This document shows, in pieces, positions 54,924 through 63,605 of a stretch of DNA of 64,000 nt. Under the pieces are notes generated by a model that saw only the letters and a program-made list of their open reading frames with translations, ran no database searches and was not told where the DNA came from. Source of the DNA: DASWJZ01 sp963739005. GTDB taxonomy: Bacteria; Pseudomonadota; Alphaproteobacteria; Rhizobiales; Afifellaceae. The position numbers and the translations under genes were made by a program. Position 1 is the first letter of the stretch. The number at the start of each line of letters is the position of its first letter. The stretch covers positions 434,001 through 498,000 of the forward strand of contig CAVTYQ010000008.1 of assembly GCA_963739005.1 (NCBI GenBank), in the 5' to 3' direction.

Positions 54924-56018
54924 ATGCACGGGACTGGAATGCAGGGCTCGGCGCTTTCGCTTCGGTCCATCGCCAAGCATTTCGGTCCCATCAAGGCGGT
55001 CGACGGCGTCGACCTTGAAATCCAGCAGGACGAGTTCGTCGCCCTGCTCGGTCCGAGCGGCTCAGGCAAGACGACGCTTCTGCGCATCATCGCCGGACTG
55101 GAACATCCCGATCGCGGCAGGGTCGCCATCGGCGGACAGGACGTCACCGGTCTGCCGCCCTATCGGCGCCAGATCGGCATGGTCTTCCAGAGCTTCCTGC
55201 TCTTTCCGCACAAGACCGTCGCGGAGAACATCATCTTTCCGCTGCGCATGAAGCGCGTGAACAAGGCGGAGCAGGCCGAGCGGCTGACATGGGTACTCGG
55301 CCTCCTGCACCTCGAGGGGCTGGAGGCGCGCTATCCGAATGAGCTTTCGGGCGGGCAGCAGCAACGGGTCGCCCTCGCGCGCGGACTGATTGCACGACCA
55401 GCCCTGCTGCTTCTCGACGAGCCGCTCGCCAATCTCGATCGCGAGCTGCGGGCGGAGATGGAGGTCGAGATCCGCCGCTATCAAAGGGAGCTGCAAATCC
55501 CCTTCCTCTACGTGACCCACAATCAGGAGGAAGCACTGACGATGAGCGACCGGATAGCGGTCATGCGCGACGGCGCGTTCGATCAGATCGGCCCGCGGAT
55601 GGACGTCTATTCGAAGCCGGCAACGGCGTTTGTCGCGTCCTTCGTCGGCCAGTCGAACCAGATCGAGGGGATCGTGCGCGGCGTCGACGGAGACAGCGCG
55701 CGACTTGACTGGAAGGGCATCGAGCTTGTCGTGCCGAGGCCCGCGGACTGCGGCGTCGGCCAACGCATGCTTTTCTCACTCAAATACGAGGACGTGGAGC
55801 TCGTCGCCGGAACCGGTTCGGATGGCGCGTCAGGTCGCAAGCTTTGCGGAACGCTCCGCGACATCATCTTCAAGGGGCAGACGGCGAACTACTTCATCAG
55901 GCTCGCGAACGGGGCGGAGATCGTGGCGAGCGGCACCCCGCGCGTGCTTTCGCTCCAACCTGGAGAGAGCGTCGTCGCGCGTTGGCCGGCGACGGCCGGC
56001 AGCAGCTTCACGGTCTGA
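54924..56018 (+). CDS. PotA-type ABC transporter ATP-binding protein
   Basis: A 364-residue ATPase: Walker A G-P-S-G-S-G-K-T-T, signature E-L-S-G-G-Q-Q-Q-R-V, Walker B L-L-L-D-E-P-L-A and H-loop T-H-N-Q-E-E-A-L, with a TOBE domain at the C-terminus, as in PotA. Start M-H-G-T-G-M at 54924, or M-Q-G-S-A five codons on. Followed three bases later by the permease gene. Confidence 0.92.
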   Translation: MHGTGMQGSALSLRSIAKHFGPIKAVDGVDLEIQQDEFVALLGPSGSGKTTLLRIIAGLEHPDRGRVAIGGQDVTGLPPYRRQIGMVFQSFLLFPHKTVAENIIFPLRMKRVNKAEQAERLTWVLGLLHLEGLEARYPNELSGGQQQRVALARGLIARPALLLLDEPLANLDRELRAEMEVEIRRYQRELQIPFLYVTHNQEEALTMSDRIAVMRDGAFDQIGPRMDVYSKPATAFVASFVGQSNQIEGIVRGVDGDSARLDWKGIELVVPRPADCGVGQRMLFSLKYEDVELVAGTGSDGASGRKLCGTLRDIIFKGQTANYFIRLANGAEIVASGTPRVLSLQPGESVVARWPATAGSSFTV

Positions 56019-56021
56019 TGT

Positions 56022-56897
56022 ATGGCGACATCTCACCGCCCGCGCATTTCGCCCTTCTGGCTACTCGTATTTCCGGGCGTCGCGTTCATCTGCCTGAATC
56101 TGCTGCTGCCGCTGACCGCGGTGGTGGTCTTCAGCTTCTGGCGCACCGAAAGCTACGAGCTTTTCCCCGACTGGAATCTCGACAACTACCGCACGCTCTT
56201 CACCGAGCCGGCCTATCGCGTCTTCCTGCTGCGCTCGATCGTCGGCGCCGCGGCCGCGACCTTCGTCTGCCTCGTCTATGCCTGGCCCGTTGCCTACTTC
56301 ATCGCAAAGCATGGCGGGCGCTACCGTCTGCTGCTCGTGCTGCTGCTTGCGGCTCCATTCTTCACCGGCGTGATCCTGCGCATCACCGCCTTGCAAGGCC
56401 TGCTCGGGCCGGTCGGGCTTATCAACATGTCGCTCGGCGAGTTCGGCCTGCCGCCAATCACGGCGCTCATGTACACCCCGGCCGCCGCGCTGATCGGGCA
56501 CGTCTACCTCTTCATCCCGTTCATGGTCACGGCGATCTATCTGTCGCTGGTCAACTTCGACTTCGCGCTGGCGGAGACCGCGAAGATCAACGGCGCCGGC
56601 CCGGTGCGCACGTTCATCGAAGTGATCTGGCCGCTGAACTGGATCGGCACGGTAATCGGCATCGTGCTGGTGTTCATCCCCTGCCTCGCATCGTCGGTGA
56701 CCCCGAAATTCCTCGGAGGCCCGAGCGCGACGACGCTCGGCGCGAGCCTCGGGCTGCAATTCGGCGAGACCGGCACCTGGGCGCTCGGCTCAGCAATGGG
56801 CGTCGTGCTGTTTCTGTGCTCGGCGCTGGTCATCGTCGTGATGGCGCGCACCGTCAACATGCGCCGCAGTGGCTTCACGGGACTCGGACCGCAATGA
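56022..56897 (+). CDS. PotB-type ABC transporter permease
   Basis: A 291-residue six-helix permease of the spermidine/putrescine type, with membrane segments from F-W-L-L-V-F-P-G-V-A-F-I-C-L onwards and an EAA-like loop (A-E-T-A-K-I-N-G-A-G). Starts three bases after the ATPase gene and overlaps the following permease by four bases (ATGA). Confidence 0.9.
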   Translation: MATSHRPRISPFWLLVFPGVAFICLNLLLPLTAVVVFSFWRTESYELFPDWNLDNYRTLFTEPAYRVFLLRSIVGAAAATFVCLVYAWPVAYFIAKHGGRYRLLLVLLLAAPFFTGVILRITALQGLLGPVGLINMSLGEFGLPPITALMYTPAAALIGHVYLFIPFMVTAIYLSLVNFDFALAETAKINGAGPVRTFIEVIWPLNWIGTVIGIVLVFIPCLASSVTPKFLGGPSATTLGASLGLQFGETGTWALGSAMGVVLFLCSALVIVVMARTVNMRRSGFTGLGPQ

Positions 56898-57715
56898 CTG
56901 CCGACTGGCTTGGCGGCTCCACGGCAAGGCGCTTCGTTCTGATCGCCCTGCTGCTCATTCTCTATGTCTTTCTCTATGCGCCCATCCTCTATGTCATCTA
57001 CACGTCCTTCGCCAACGATATCGTCTGGCCCTTCCCTCCATCCTTCAGTCTTCAGGCCTACACGGATGTCTTCGAGAGCTCGCTCTACGCCGACGCGCTC
57101 TGGAACAGCATCCTGATCGGGCTCGGTAGCGGGTTGCTTTCCACGCTTCTCGCCATGGGCGGCGCCATCGGGCTGCTCCGCTATCCGTCGCGGCGGAGAA
57201 GGCTGGCGCTGTTCGTGTTCCTTGCCCCGCTCTTCGTGGCGGAGCTCTTGATCGGCATTTCCTCGCTCGCCTTCAATTCGCGTGTGCTGGGACTACCGGG
57301 CAATCTCTATTCGGCCATCGCCGCCAACGCGATCGAGGGAACCGCCTTCGCGTTCCTGATCATCCTGGCGCAACTTGTCCGCTACGACTGGCGCATGGAC
57401 GACGCGGCAAGCGTGTTCGGCGCTAGTCCGGCGCGCTGCTTCTTCGAGATCACGCTGCCGACGATCTGGCCGTCGCTGCTCGGCGCATTCCTGATCAGCT
57501 TCATCCTGGCGTTCAACGACCTGGAGATCTCGTTCTACACGCTCGGCGCCATTCCCACCCTGCCGTCGATCGCGTGGGGGTCGCTCAGGTTCGGGCTTAG
57601 CCCCGAGCTCTTCGCGCTGGCGTCGCTCACGAACGCGCTGGTCTTCATCGTCTTCGCGGTGATGTACGTCCTGATGCGGACCGGTCTGGTGAAGTTCGGC
57701 TACAGGCGCCGCTAA
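56894..57715 (+). CDS. PotC-type ABC transporter permease
   Basis: A 273-residue partner permease, six helices from R-F-V-L-I-A-L-L-L-I-L-Y-V onwards, EAA-like loop D-D-A-A-S-V-F-G-A-S. Start at ATG 56894 in the ATGA overlap with the previous gene. Ends the transporter genes; the class II aldolase gene follows after 39 bases. Confidence 0.9.
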   Translation: MTADWLGGSTARRFVLIALLLILYVFLYAPILYVIYTSFANDIVWPFPPSFSLQAYTDVFESSLYADALWNSILIGLGSGLLSTLLAMGGAIGLLRYPSRRRRLALFVFLAPLFVAELLIGISSLAFNSRVLGLPGNLYSAIAANAIEGTAFAFLIILAQLVRYDWRMDDAASVFGASPARCFFEITLPTIWPSLLGAFLISFILAFNDLEISFYTLGAIPTLPSIAWGSLRFGLSPELFALASLTNALVFIVFAVMYVLMRTGLVKFGYRRR

Positions 57716-57754
57716 GATCGCGCGCCGCGTCGAAGGTGCGATGGAGGAAGTAAG

Positions 57755-58486
57755 GTGAAACGGGAAGAGCGAAACCTTCGTGACGGGATCGTCCAAAAAG
57801 CCCGCTGGATGAATTCCAGCGGACTCAATCAGGGCACCTCCGGCAACATCTCCGCCCGCCATGGAGACAGAATCCTGATCACGCCGAGCGGCGTTCCCTA
57901 CGATCAGATGCAGCCGGAAATGGTCGCCTCGATGCCGATCGAAGGCGAATACGGGGCGTGGAGCGGGCCGATGAAGCCCTCGAGCGAATGGCGCTTCCAC
58001 CTCGATATCGCGCGTGCCCGGCCGGATGTCGGGAGCGTCGTCCACACGCATTCGACTTTCGCCACCGCGGTTGCGATCAATCGCCGTTCGATCCCTGCAG
58101 TGCACTACATGATGGCCGCGTTCGGCGGCATGGAGATCAAGTGCGCCGAATACACGACGTTCGGGACGGAGGATCAGTCGAGGAGCGCGCTTCACGCGCT
58201 TGAAGGGTGCGCTGCGTGCCTGCTGGCCAACCACGGAATGATCGCGACCGGCAACGACCTCGACCGCGCGATGTGGCTGGCCGTGGAGACGGAGACGATC
58301 GCCCGGCAGTTCTATTACGCGGAGATGTTGGGCAAGCCCGTGCTTTTGAACGAGTCGCAGGTGGAGGCGACGCGCCAACGGTTTTCCACCTACGGCCAGG
58401 GCAGCCAGGGCAGCGCCGTGGAGCCCAAGAAACCTGTCGCAAAGAAACCGGCGCCGGCGCGCAAAAGAAAGCTGAAACGCTCCTAG
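57755..58486 (+). CDS. Class II aldolase (FucA/AraD family) with basic C-terminal tail
   Basis: A 243-residue zinc aldolase/epimerase: G-T-S-G-N-I-S, T-P-S-G-V-P-Y, the zinc site H-T-H-S-T-F, and L-L-A-N-H-G-M. Relatives split L-fuculose-1-phosphate or similar sugar phosphates into dihydroxyacetone phosphate and an aldehyde. After the catalytic domain it has an unusual Lys/Arg/Pro-rich tail (about residues 225-243; K-K-P-V-A-K-K-P-A-P-A-R-K). Likely an acceptor for the phosphorylated product of the kinase gene, which converges on it with a 4-base overlap. Confidence 0.88.
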   Translation: MKREERNLRDGIVQKARWMNSSGLNQGTSGNISARHGDRILITPSGVPYDQMQPEMVASMPIEGEYGAWSGPMKPSSEWRFHLDIARARPDVGSVVHTHSTFATAVAINRRSIPAVHYMMAAFGGMEIKCAEYTTFGTEDQSRSALHALEGCAACLLANHGMIATGNDLDRAMWLAVETETIARQFYYAEMLGKPVLLNESQVEATRQRFSTYGQGSQGSAVEPKKPVAKKPAPARKRKLKRS

Positions 58487-59946
58487 CTTGAAGCAGGAGA
58501 CGAGCGCCATCCCGAAGCTCGGTCGCGCGCCGCCGCGAAGCGTGCTTTCCAGCCCGCCACGTCCCCACGGCTCGCCGAAGGCTCAATGGTCGAGAGCGCA
58601 TCCGAAGAGGGATGTGCAAGCCGATCCGGATATGCTCCGCTCGCCGCGGCGCGTGCAAGCAATGCTGCTCCGAGCGCGGTGAGCTCGCGCTCGCCCGCAT
58701 TGATGACGCTGCGCTCGGCGGCATCCGCGAAGAATTTCAGGAAGTAGGGCGATCGGGTCAAACCGCCGTCCACCGATAGGACGCCTCCGGAACCGATCAG
58801 CGGACCGAACGCATCGAGGATTTCTGCGGTGCGGAGCGCCACCCCCTCGAGCACGGCCTTCACAAGATCGCTGCGCCCGGTGGCGGAGTCCATGCCGATC
58901 CAGAGGCCCGCCGCGCTCCTGTCCCAATGCGGGCAGCCGAGCCCGGCGAGCGCGGGCACGAACGCGATGCCGCTCGCAACCGCGGGCGGGCCGGTAAGCT
59001 CCTCAAGCTCGCCGACATTGGTGAGCAGGCCGATCCGCCGCAACCACTCGACCGCCGCGCCGGCGGTGTAGACTCCGCCGTCCGCGGCATAGACTCTTCG
59101 GCCCGCGCTTCGCCAGCCGACCGTCGGCAAGATTCCACCCGGAAGTTCCGGCCGCTCATGCCCGGTTATCGCCAATGCGAAGGCACCGGTGCCGAAGGTG
59201 ACCTTGGCGTCGCCCTTGCGTCGGCAGCCATGACCGTAAAGTGCCGCCACCTGATCAACGACGGAAGCAAGAACGGGCACCGATCTGCCGTTCATCGTCA
59301 CCTCGCCGAACGCATCTTCTCCTTCCTTGATCTCCGGCAGCAGGTCGACCGGCACGCCGAAGATGTCTCCGAGCTGCGCATCCCATTCGCATGACGTGAG
59401 GTTCATCAGCGACGTGCGGGACGCGGTCGTCGCGTCGGTCACGTAGCGGCCCGTGAGCTGATGCAGAAAGAAAGCGTCCGACGTCGCCAAGCCGAGATGA
59501 CCTGATTGCGCGAGTTCTTTCGCGGCGGGAACCGCGTCGAGAATCCAGCGCAGCTTGCTGGCGGAGAAATAGGGATCGAGCGGCAGTCCGGAGAGATCCT
59601 TGACCGGTGGCTCCAGTCCGGCCCGCCGAAGCGCCTCGACCGCGGCCGTCGTCCTTTGGTCCTGCCACACGATGGCATGATAGATCGGTCGCCCGTCGCG
59701 GCGATCCCACGCGACGACCGTCTCGCCCTGGTTGGCAAGCGCCACCGCCTCGGCGCCGACATCGACGGCGCGGACGAGCAGCTCGCGGACGTTCGCTAGG
59801 AGCTCCATGGCGTCATGCTCGACCCAGCCGTCACGCGGCAGAATCTGCCGATGCCGGATGGCGCCGACATTCGTTTCGCCGCCCGCTTCGTCGACGAGCA
59901 CGCATTTGGTCGACGTCGTGCCCTGGTCGATCGCGGCGATCCGCAT
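58483..59946 (-). CDS. FGGY-family carbohydrate kinase (glycerol kinase-like)
   Basis: A 487-residue FGGY kinase. N-terminal ATPase motif A-I-D-Q-G-T-T-S-T-K, A-N-Q-G-E-T-V-V, W-Q-D-Q-R-T, and second-domain G-T-G-A-F-A-L and D-G-G-L-T-R-S. N-terminal residues resemble GlpK most, but the sequence shows no strong fit to a particular polyol, so glycerol, erythritol or another sugar alcohol are possible. Last gene of the minus-strand run after the two FAD oxidoreductases. Confidence 0.87.
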   Translation of the reverse strand: MRIAAIDQGTTSTKCVLVDEAGGETNVGAIRHRQILPRDGWVEHDAMELLANVRELLVRAVDVGAEAVALANQGETVVAWDRRDGRPIYHAIVWQDQRTTAAVEALRRAGLEPPVKDLSGLPLDPYFSASKLRWILDAVPAAKELAQSGHLGLATSDAFFLHQLTGRYVTDATTASRTSLMNLTSCEWDAQLGDIFGVPVDLLPEIKEGEDAFGEVTMNGRSVPVLASVVDQVAALYGHGCRRKGDAKVTFGTGAFALAITGHERPELPGGILPTVGWRSAGRRVYAADGGVYTAGAAVEWLRRIGLLTNVGELEELTGPPAVASGIAFVPALAGLGCPHWDRSAAGLWIGMDSATGRSDLVKAVLEGVALRTAEILDAFGPLIGSGGVLSVDGGLTRSPYFLKFFADAAERSVINAGERELTALGAALLARAAASGAYPDRLAHPSSDALSTIEPSASRGDVAGWKARFAAARDRASGWRSSPASS

Positions 59947-59950
59947 CGCG

Positions 59951-61189
59951 CTAGCGTTCCTCGAATCCGATCTCGATCGTGTCTGCGCGAGAGAGATCCG
60001 GGATGCTCCGCGTCAGCATGATCCTGCGCTCGGGCCTGAATGTCGCAGGGCGCGACCGCCAGAACGGCGCGCCACCGGCAACCATGGCAATGCGGCCGCG
60101 CGCCGGTCGAGCCATCCTGATTGCCATCTGTAACGACCCCGGCTGTGGGCCGGGCACCGCGATCGCTGCTGGCGTGGCAAAGCGAACGGGATCGCTGCAG
60201 ACAATCGGTACCAGCCGCTCAGGTGGCGTCGACAGGCCAAGCAGATCGTCGGCGATCGCGTGGCCGGCAGCCGCGCCCTCTCTTCGCGCCCACGCCGCCG
60301 TCTCGACGGGACGCAGGACATTGCCCGCCGCATAAATGCGCGGGTTCGGCAGCCGCCAACATTGGTCGATCGCGGGTCCCCGCGTCGCACGGTCGCGCAA
60401 CGTCGAAGCAAGATCGGCGAGCAGCGAGGCCTCGGGCACGAATTCGCCGGTGAAGATCACGGCGTCGCAAGGGAGCTTGCTGCTGCCTCCGCGATCGCTC
60501 TCGATGGTGACGGACTCCAGTTTCGCGGCGTCGAACGGCGAAGCATTGATGCGCGTCAGCCGGCACCCTGTCATCACCGGCGTACCCAGCGCATGCCGCG
60601 TCAGCAAATCCGCCGGCCTCTGCGCAACGATCCGTGCGGCAGCTTCGATCATCGCGACCGGGCGGACTCCGGCGTGACGCAACGTCAGGACCGCCGAGAA
60701 CGACACCAACTCGCTGCCGACGATGACCGGAGCACGAAACGGCAGCGCCGCTTTCGCCTGGACAAGACGCTGCAGCGCACCTGTCGTCAGCACGTTGAGC
60801 GGCCGGTCGCCGGAGATCAGCCGGGCGGCGCGCGGCTTTTCGCGAATGCCCGTCGCGAGCAGGATTCGCCGCGGAGAGATCGTGCAGCTTCCCGTGTGGG
60901 ATGACAGTGTCGCATCGAGGTCATTGCCGATGCCGGTGACGGTCGTGCTCGTAAGAATCCGCGCTGCCAAGACCAGCCGGCGCAACCGCTTCGCATAGCG
61001 GGGGCCCGTCATCGGCCGAAAGAAATCCGTCAGCCCGAACGTGGCGTGCGAACAATAGAGCGGAATTCCACCCGCTTCGGCCTCGCGCTCGACCACCACG
61101 ACACGATCGATGCCGCGGGCCGCAAGCGCGTGCGCGGCGGCGAGGCCGGCTGGCCCGGCGCCGACGATCAGGACATCGGGTTCCTCCAT
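59951..61189 (-). CDS. NAD(P)/FAD-dependent oxidoreductase
   Basis: A 412-residue pyridine-nucleotide-disulfide-type flavoprotein. FAD motif V-L-I-V-G-A-G-P-A-G-L-A-A-A, A-T-G-I-R-E-K, and I-Y-A-A-G-N-V-L-R-P-V-E for FAD binding at the end. This pairing of a GlpA-like and a HcnB/OoxA-like flavoprotein with an FGGY kinase resembles bacterial glycerol-type oxidation modules (similar to the Thermotoga glycerol kinase cluster). Start taken at ATG 61189 within the ATGA overlap with the GlpA-like gene; upstream frame to 61372 is antisense-like. Confidence 0.83.
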   Translation of the reverse strand: MEEPDVLIVGAGPAGLAAAHALAARGIDRVVVVEREAEAGGIPLYCSHATFGLTDFFRPMTGPRYAKRLRRLVLAARILTSTTVTGIGNDLDATLSSHTGSCTISPRRILLATGIREKPRAARLISGDRPLNVLTTGALQRLVQAKAALPFRAPVIVGSELVSFSAVLTLRHAGVRPVAMIEAAARIVAQRPADLLTRHALGTPVMTGCRLTRINASPFDAAKLESVTIESDRGGSSKLPCDAVIFTGEFVPEASLLADLASTLRDRATRGPAIDQCWRLPNPRIYAAGNVLRPVETAAWARREGAAAGHAIADDLLGLSTPPERLVPIVCSDPVRFATPAAIAVPGPQPGSLQMAIRMARPARGRIAMVAGGAPFWRSRPATFRPERRIMLTRSIPDLSRADTIEIGFEER

Positions 61190-62613
61190 CAACCGGCGGC
61201 GTCCTGAAAGAGCCGCGGCGCGAGCGATCGAACGGCCGCCATGCAGCCAAATCCCTGACAGCGCCCCATCATTGCGCGCGTCCGGCGCTTCAGCCCGCCA
61301 AGCGTGCCGGCGGGGAGCGGCGCATCGAGCGCCGCCCGGATCTCCGCCTCGGTCACCCATTCGCAATGACACACGACGGCGGACCGGCCCGGCTGCTCGA
61401 AAGGCCGCGGCGAGCAGGCGCTGAGATTGGGCATCACCGGCCAGTCGAGATCGTCATCCGGCGGCGCCGGCCGCGCCTCACCGAGCAGCCGCGATCCGGC
61501 CTCGGCCGCCCATTCTCCAAGACCAAGCGCGGCGGAGAGTCCGGTGGAGCGGATGCCGGCGACCGTGATCCAACACTGGCGATCGTCGACGGCGAGCACG
61601 ATATCGCGGTGCTCCGTCGCCGGCCGCAGCCCGGCGAACGTGGCGGAGACCGTCTCGTCGGCGAGCGCCGGCAAGATGGAGACGCCCTCGGCCAGGATTC
61701 GGCGCAGCACCGTCTCCTCGCAAGGTGCGTGCGTCCGGTCCGGCTGATCCTCGGCCGTCGGCCCGAGCAGCAAATTGCCGAAGACCGTGCGTGCCAGAAG
61801 AACCCCCTTGGTGCGCTCGGTCGGGACCTTGAGGATGATCGCGTTGACGAGATCGTGCGCCGGCTTGTCGAAGACCAGGAACTGACCCTTGCGCGGGCGG
61901 ATGGAAAAGCCGGGCGGTGATCCGCGCAGCTTCTCGATCTCGTCTCCGAACAAGCCCGCCGCATTGACCACCAGCCTCGCCGCGAACTCACCTGTCGCAG
62001 TGACGAGGCGCCATTCGCGCGCCCTGCGCACGACGGCACGCACGGCGGCGCATGTCACGAGCGTCGCCCCGTGCAGCATGGCCTGCCGGAGATAGGCGAG
62101 CGGAGCGCTCCAGGGATCGATGATCGCCTCGCCGGGGATCACCAATGCACCCATGGCGGCTTTCGAAAGGTGAGGCTCGCGCTCCGAGAGCTCGTCCGCA
62201 CCGATGATCGTGGCGCCGTCGATCCCGTTTCGACGGGCGAGGTCGCGGATGCCCTCGAGCGATGCCAATTCTTCCGCGGACCATGCAACGACGAGGGCGC
62301 CCGTCTCGACGAGGGGTAGATTCATCCGACGATGGATGCGCCGGTAGAGATGATGCCCGGCCTGCACCATCCTGCGTTCCAGGCTTTCGGTCGGTTCGTC
62401 GAAGGCGTTGTGCAGGAGGGCGCTGTTTCCTTTGCTCGCGCCCTCGAGAATGTCGGCGGCTTTTTCCACCACGAGCGTCGACCAGCCGCGGATTGCAAAC
62501 GACCGTGCAATCGCGCATCCCACGACGCCGGCGCCGATGATCGCGACGTCAAATTGCCCGGCCGCGGCGTCGCTCGGCCGGAAGCCGGAATCTGGCGATT
62601 GGGCGGACATCAT
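61189..62613 (-). CDS. FAD-dependent glycerol-3-phosphate dehydrogenase-like protein with BFD-like [2Fe-2S] domain
   Basis: A 474-residue GlpA-type flavoprotein. The FAD fold starts at V-A-I-I-G-A-G-V-V-G-C-A-I-A (about residue 22), and E-G-A-S-K-G-N-S and G-I-R-S-T-G are typical GlpA motifs. The C-terminal 70 residues form a BFD-like iron-sulfur domain with C-H-C near residue 410 and C-x4-C (C-Q-G-F-G-C) near residue 455. Oxidises glycerol-3-phosphate or a related polyol phosphate to a ketone with electrons passing to the membrane. First gene of the minus run, divergent from the DeoR gene at 62691. Confidence 0.86.
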   Translation of the reverse strand: MMSAQSPDSGFRPSDAAAGQFDVAIIGAGVVGCAIARSFAIRGWSTLVVEKAADILEGASKGNSALLHNAFDEPTESLERRMVQAGHHLYRRIHRRMNLPLVETGALVVAWSAEELASLEGIRDLARRNGIDGATIIGADELSEREPHLSKAAMGALVIPGEAIIDPWSAPLAYLRQAMLHGATLVTCAAVRAVVRRAREWRLVTATGEFAARLVVNAAGLFGDEIEKLRGSPPGFSIRPRKGQFLVFDKPAHDLVNAIILKVPTERTKGVLLARTVFGNLLLGPTAEDQPDRTHAPCEETVLRRILAEGVSILPALADETVSATFAGLRPATEHRDIVLAVDDRQCWITVAGIRSTGLSAALGLGEWAAEAGSRLLGEARPAPPDDDLDWPVMPNLSACSPRPFEQPGRSAVVCHCEWVTEAEIRAALDAPLPAGTLGGLKRRTRAMMGRCQGFGCMAAVRSLAPRLFQDAAG

Positions 62614-62632
62614 GGATTGCGTTTTATAAATT

Positions 62633-62646
62633 TGACCGTACGGTCA
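62633..62646. promoter_or_regulatory. 14-bp perfect palindrome in the glpA-like / deoR divergent promoter
   Basis: TGACCGTACGGTCA, a perfect palindrome midway between the divergent starts (62613 and 62691). Good operator geometry; resembles TetR-type sites rather than the known GlpR box. No TetR gene is in view, so the DeoR neighbours or an outside regulator may use it. Confidence 0.55.
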
Positions 62647-62690
62647 TTCTGATGTCACACAAAGTCTGAACAGGCAATGACGGTAGACGC

Positions 62691-63452
62691 ATGAAACCCG
62701 AAGAAAGGCGCCAGCGGATCGCAAATCTTGTGAAGGAGGCGAGCCGCGCCAGCGTCGAGGAGCTGGCGGGTTTGCTGGACACCTCGCGCGAGACGGTGCG
62801 CCGCGATCTGGCGCTGCTCTCGGAGCAGGGCCTGGTGCGAAAGGTGCACGGCGGCGCGGTCTACACGCAGACAGCCTTCGAGAGTCCTTTGAAGGAGCGC
62901 TATGCCGCCGCCCGCCAGGAGAAGCTGGCCCTGGTGGAGGTCGCCGCGCGCCAGTTCCGCGATGGCGACTCGCTCCTGATCGACGGCGGCACGACCACCG
63001 CCCTCTTCGCCGCCGCGCTCGGACGGACCGGAAGCTTCACGGTCATCACCAATTCGCTGCTCGTGGCGCGGGAACTGCGGGATTCCCCGCATAAGAGCGA
63101 GGTTTACCTCCTTGGCGGCCGCCTCTTCGGCGAGGGTGACGAGGTTCTCGGCTCTCTCGTCATCGAGCAGATCCAGCGGCTGCAGGCCGACCACGCCGTG
63201 CTGACGGCCGGGGCCGTCGATCCGCGCGGCCGCTGTCTCGATTTCAACGCCGAGGAGGCCTACATCGCGCGGGCGATGATGGCGAGCGGCGGCAGGACGA
63301 CGATCCTCGCGGACAGCACGAAACTCGGCCAGCACGCGCTCTTCCAGGTTTGCGAAGCCGGCGAGATCGACCGTCTCGTCACCGACAAACCTCCACCGCG
63401 GGACGTCGCCGAAGCGCTCCGGGCGGCGAACGTCGAAGTGCTGTTGCCGTAG
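62691..63452 (+). CDS. DeoR/GlpR-family regulator
   Basis: A 253-residue regulator: R-I-A-N-L-V-K-E-A-S-R-A-S-V-E-E-L-A, then T-S-R-E-T-V-R-R-D-L in the winged helix, and the effector domain with D-G-G-T-T-T-A-L-F and G-G-R-L-F. Distinct in sequence from the DeoR gene at 52788, so the cluster has two regulators of this family. Divergent from the GlpA-like gene and likely its controller. Confidence 0.9.
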   Translation: MKPEERRQRIANLVKEASRASVEELAGLLDTSRETVRRDLALLSEQGLVRKVHGGAVYTQTAFESPLKERYAAARQEKLALVEVAARQFRDGDSLLIDGGTTTALFAAALGRTGSFTVITNSLLVARELRDSPHKSEVYLLGGRLFGEGDEVLGSLVIEQIQRLQADHAVLTAGAVDPRGRCLDFNAEEAYIARAMMASGGRTTILADSTKLGQHALFQVCEAGEIDRLVTDKPPPRDVAEALRAANVEVLLP

Positions 63453-63605
63453 CGGCTTGGCCCAGCCTTCCACGGCCGGCCGCGCGGATGCTCCCTATGC
63501 CCGAATAGTCAATATTTGCATTGACTGATGACCACATAGTCATTCAATCTCCCTGGGCGCTTACTCTGGCGCGACGCTGACGTGTCAATCGGGGGAGATT
63601 GGATC

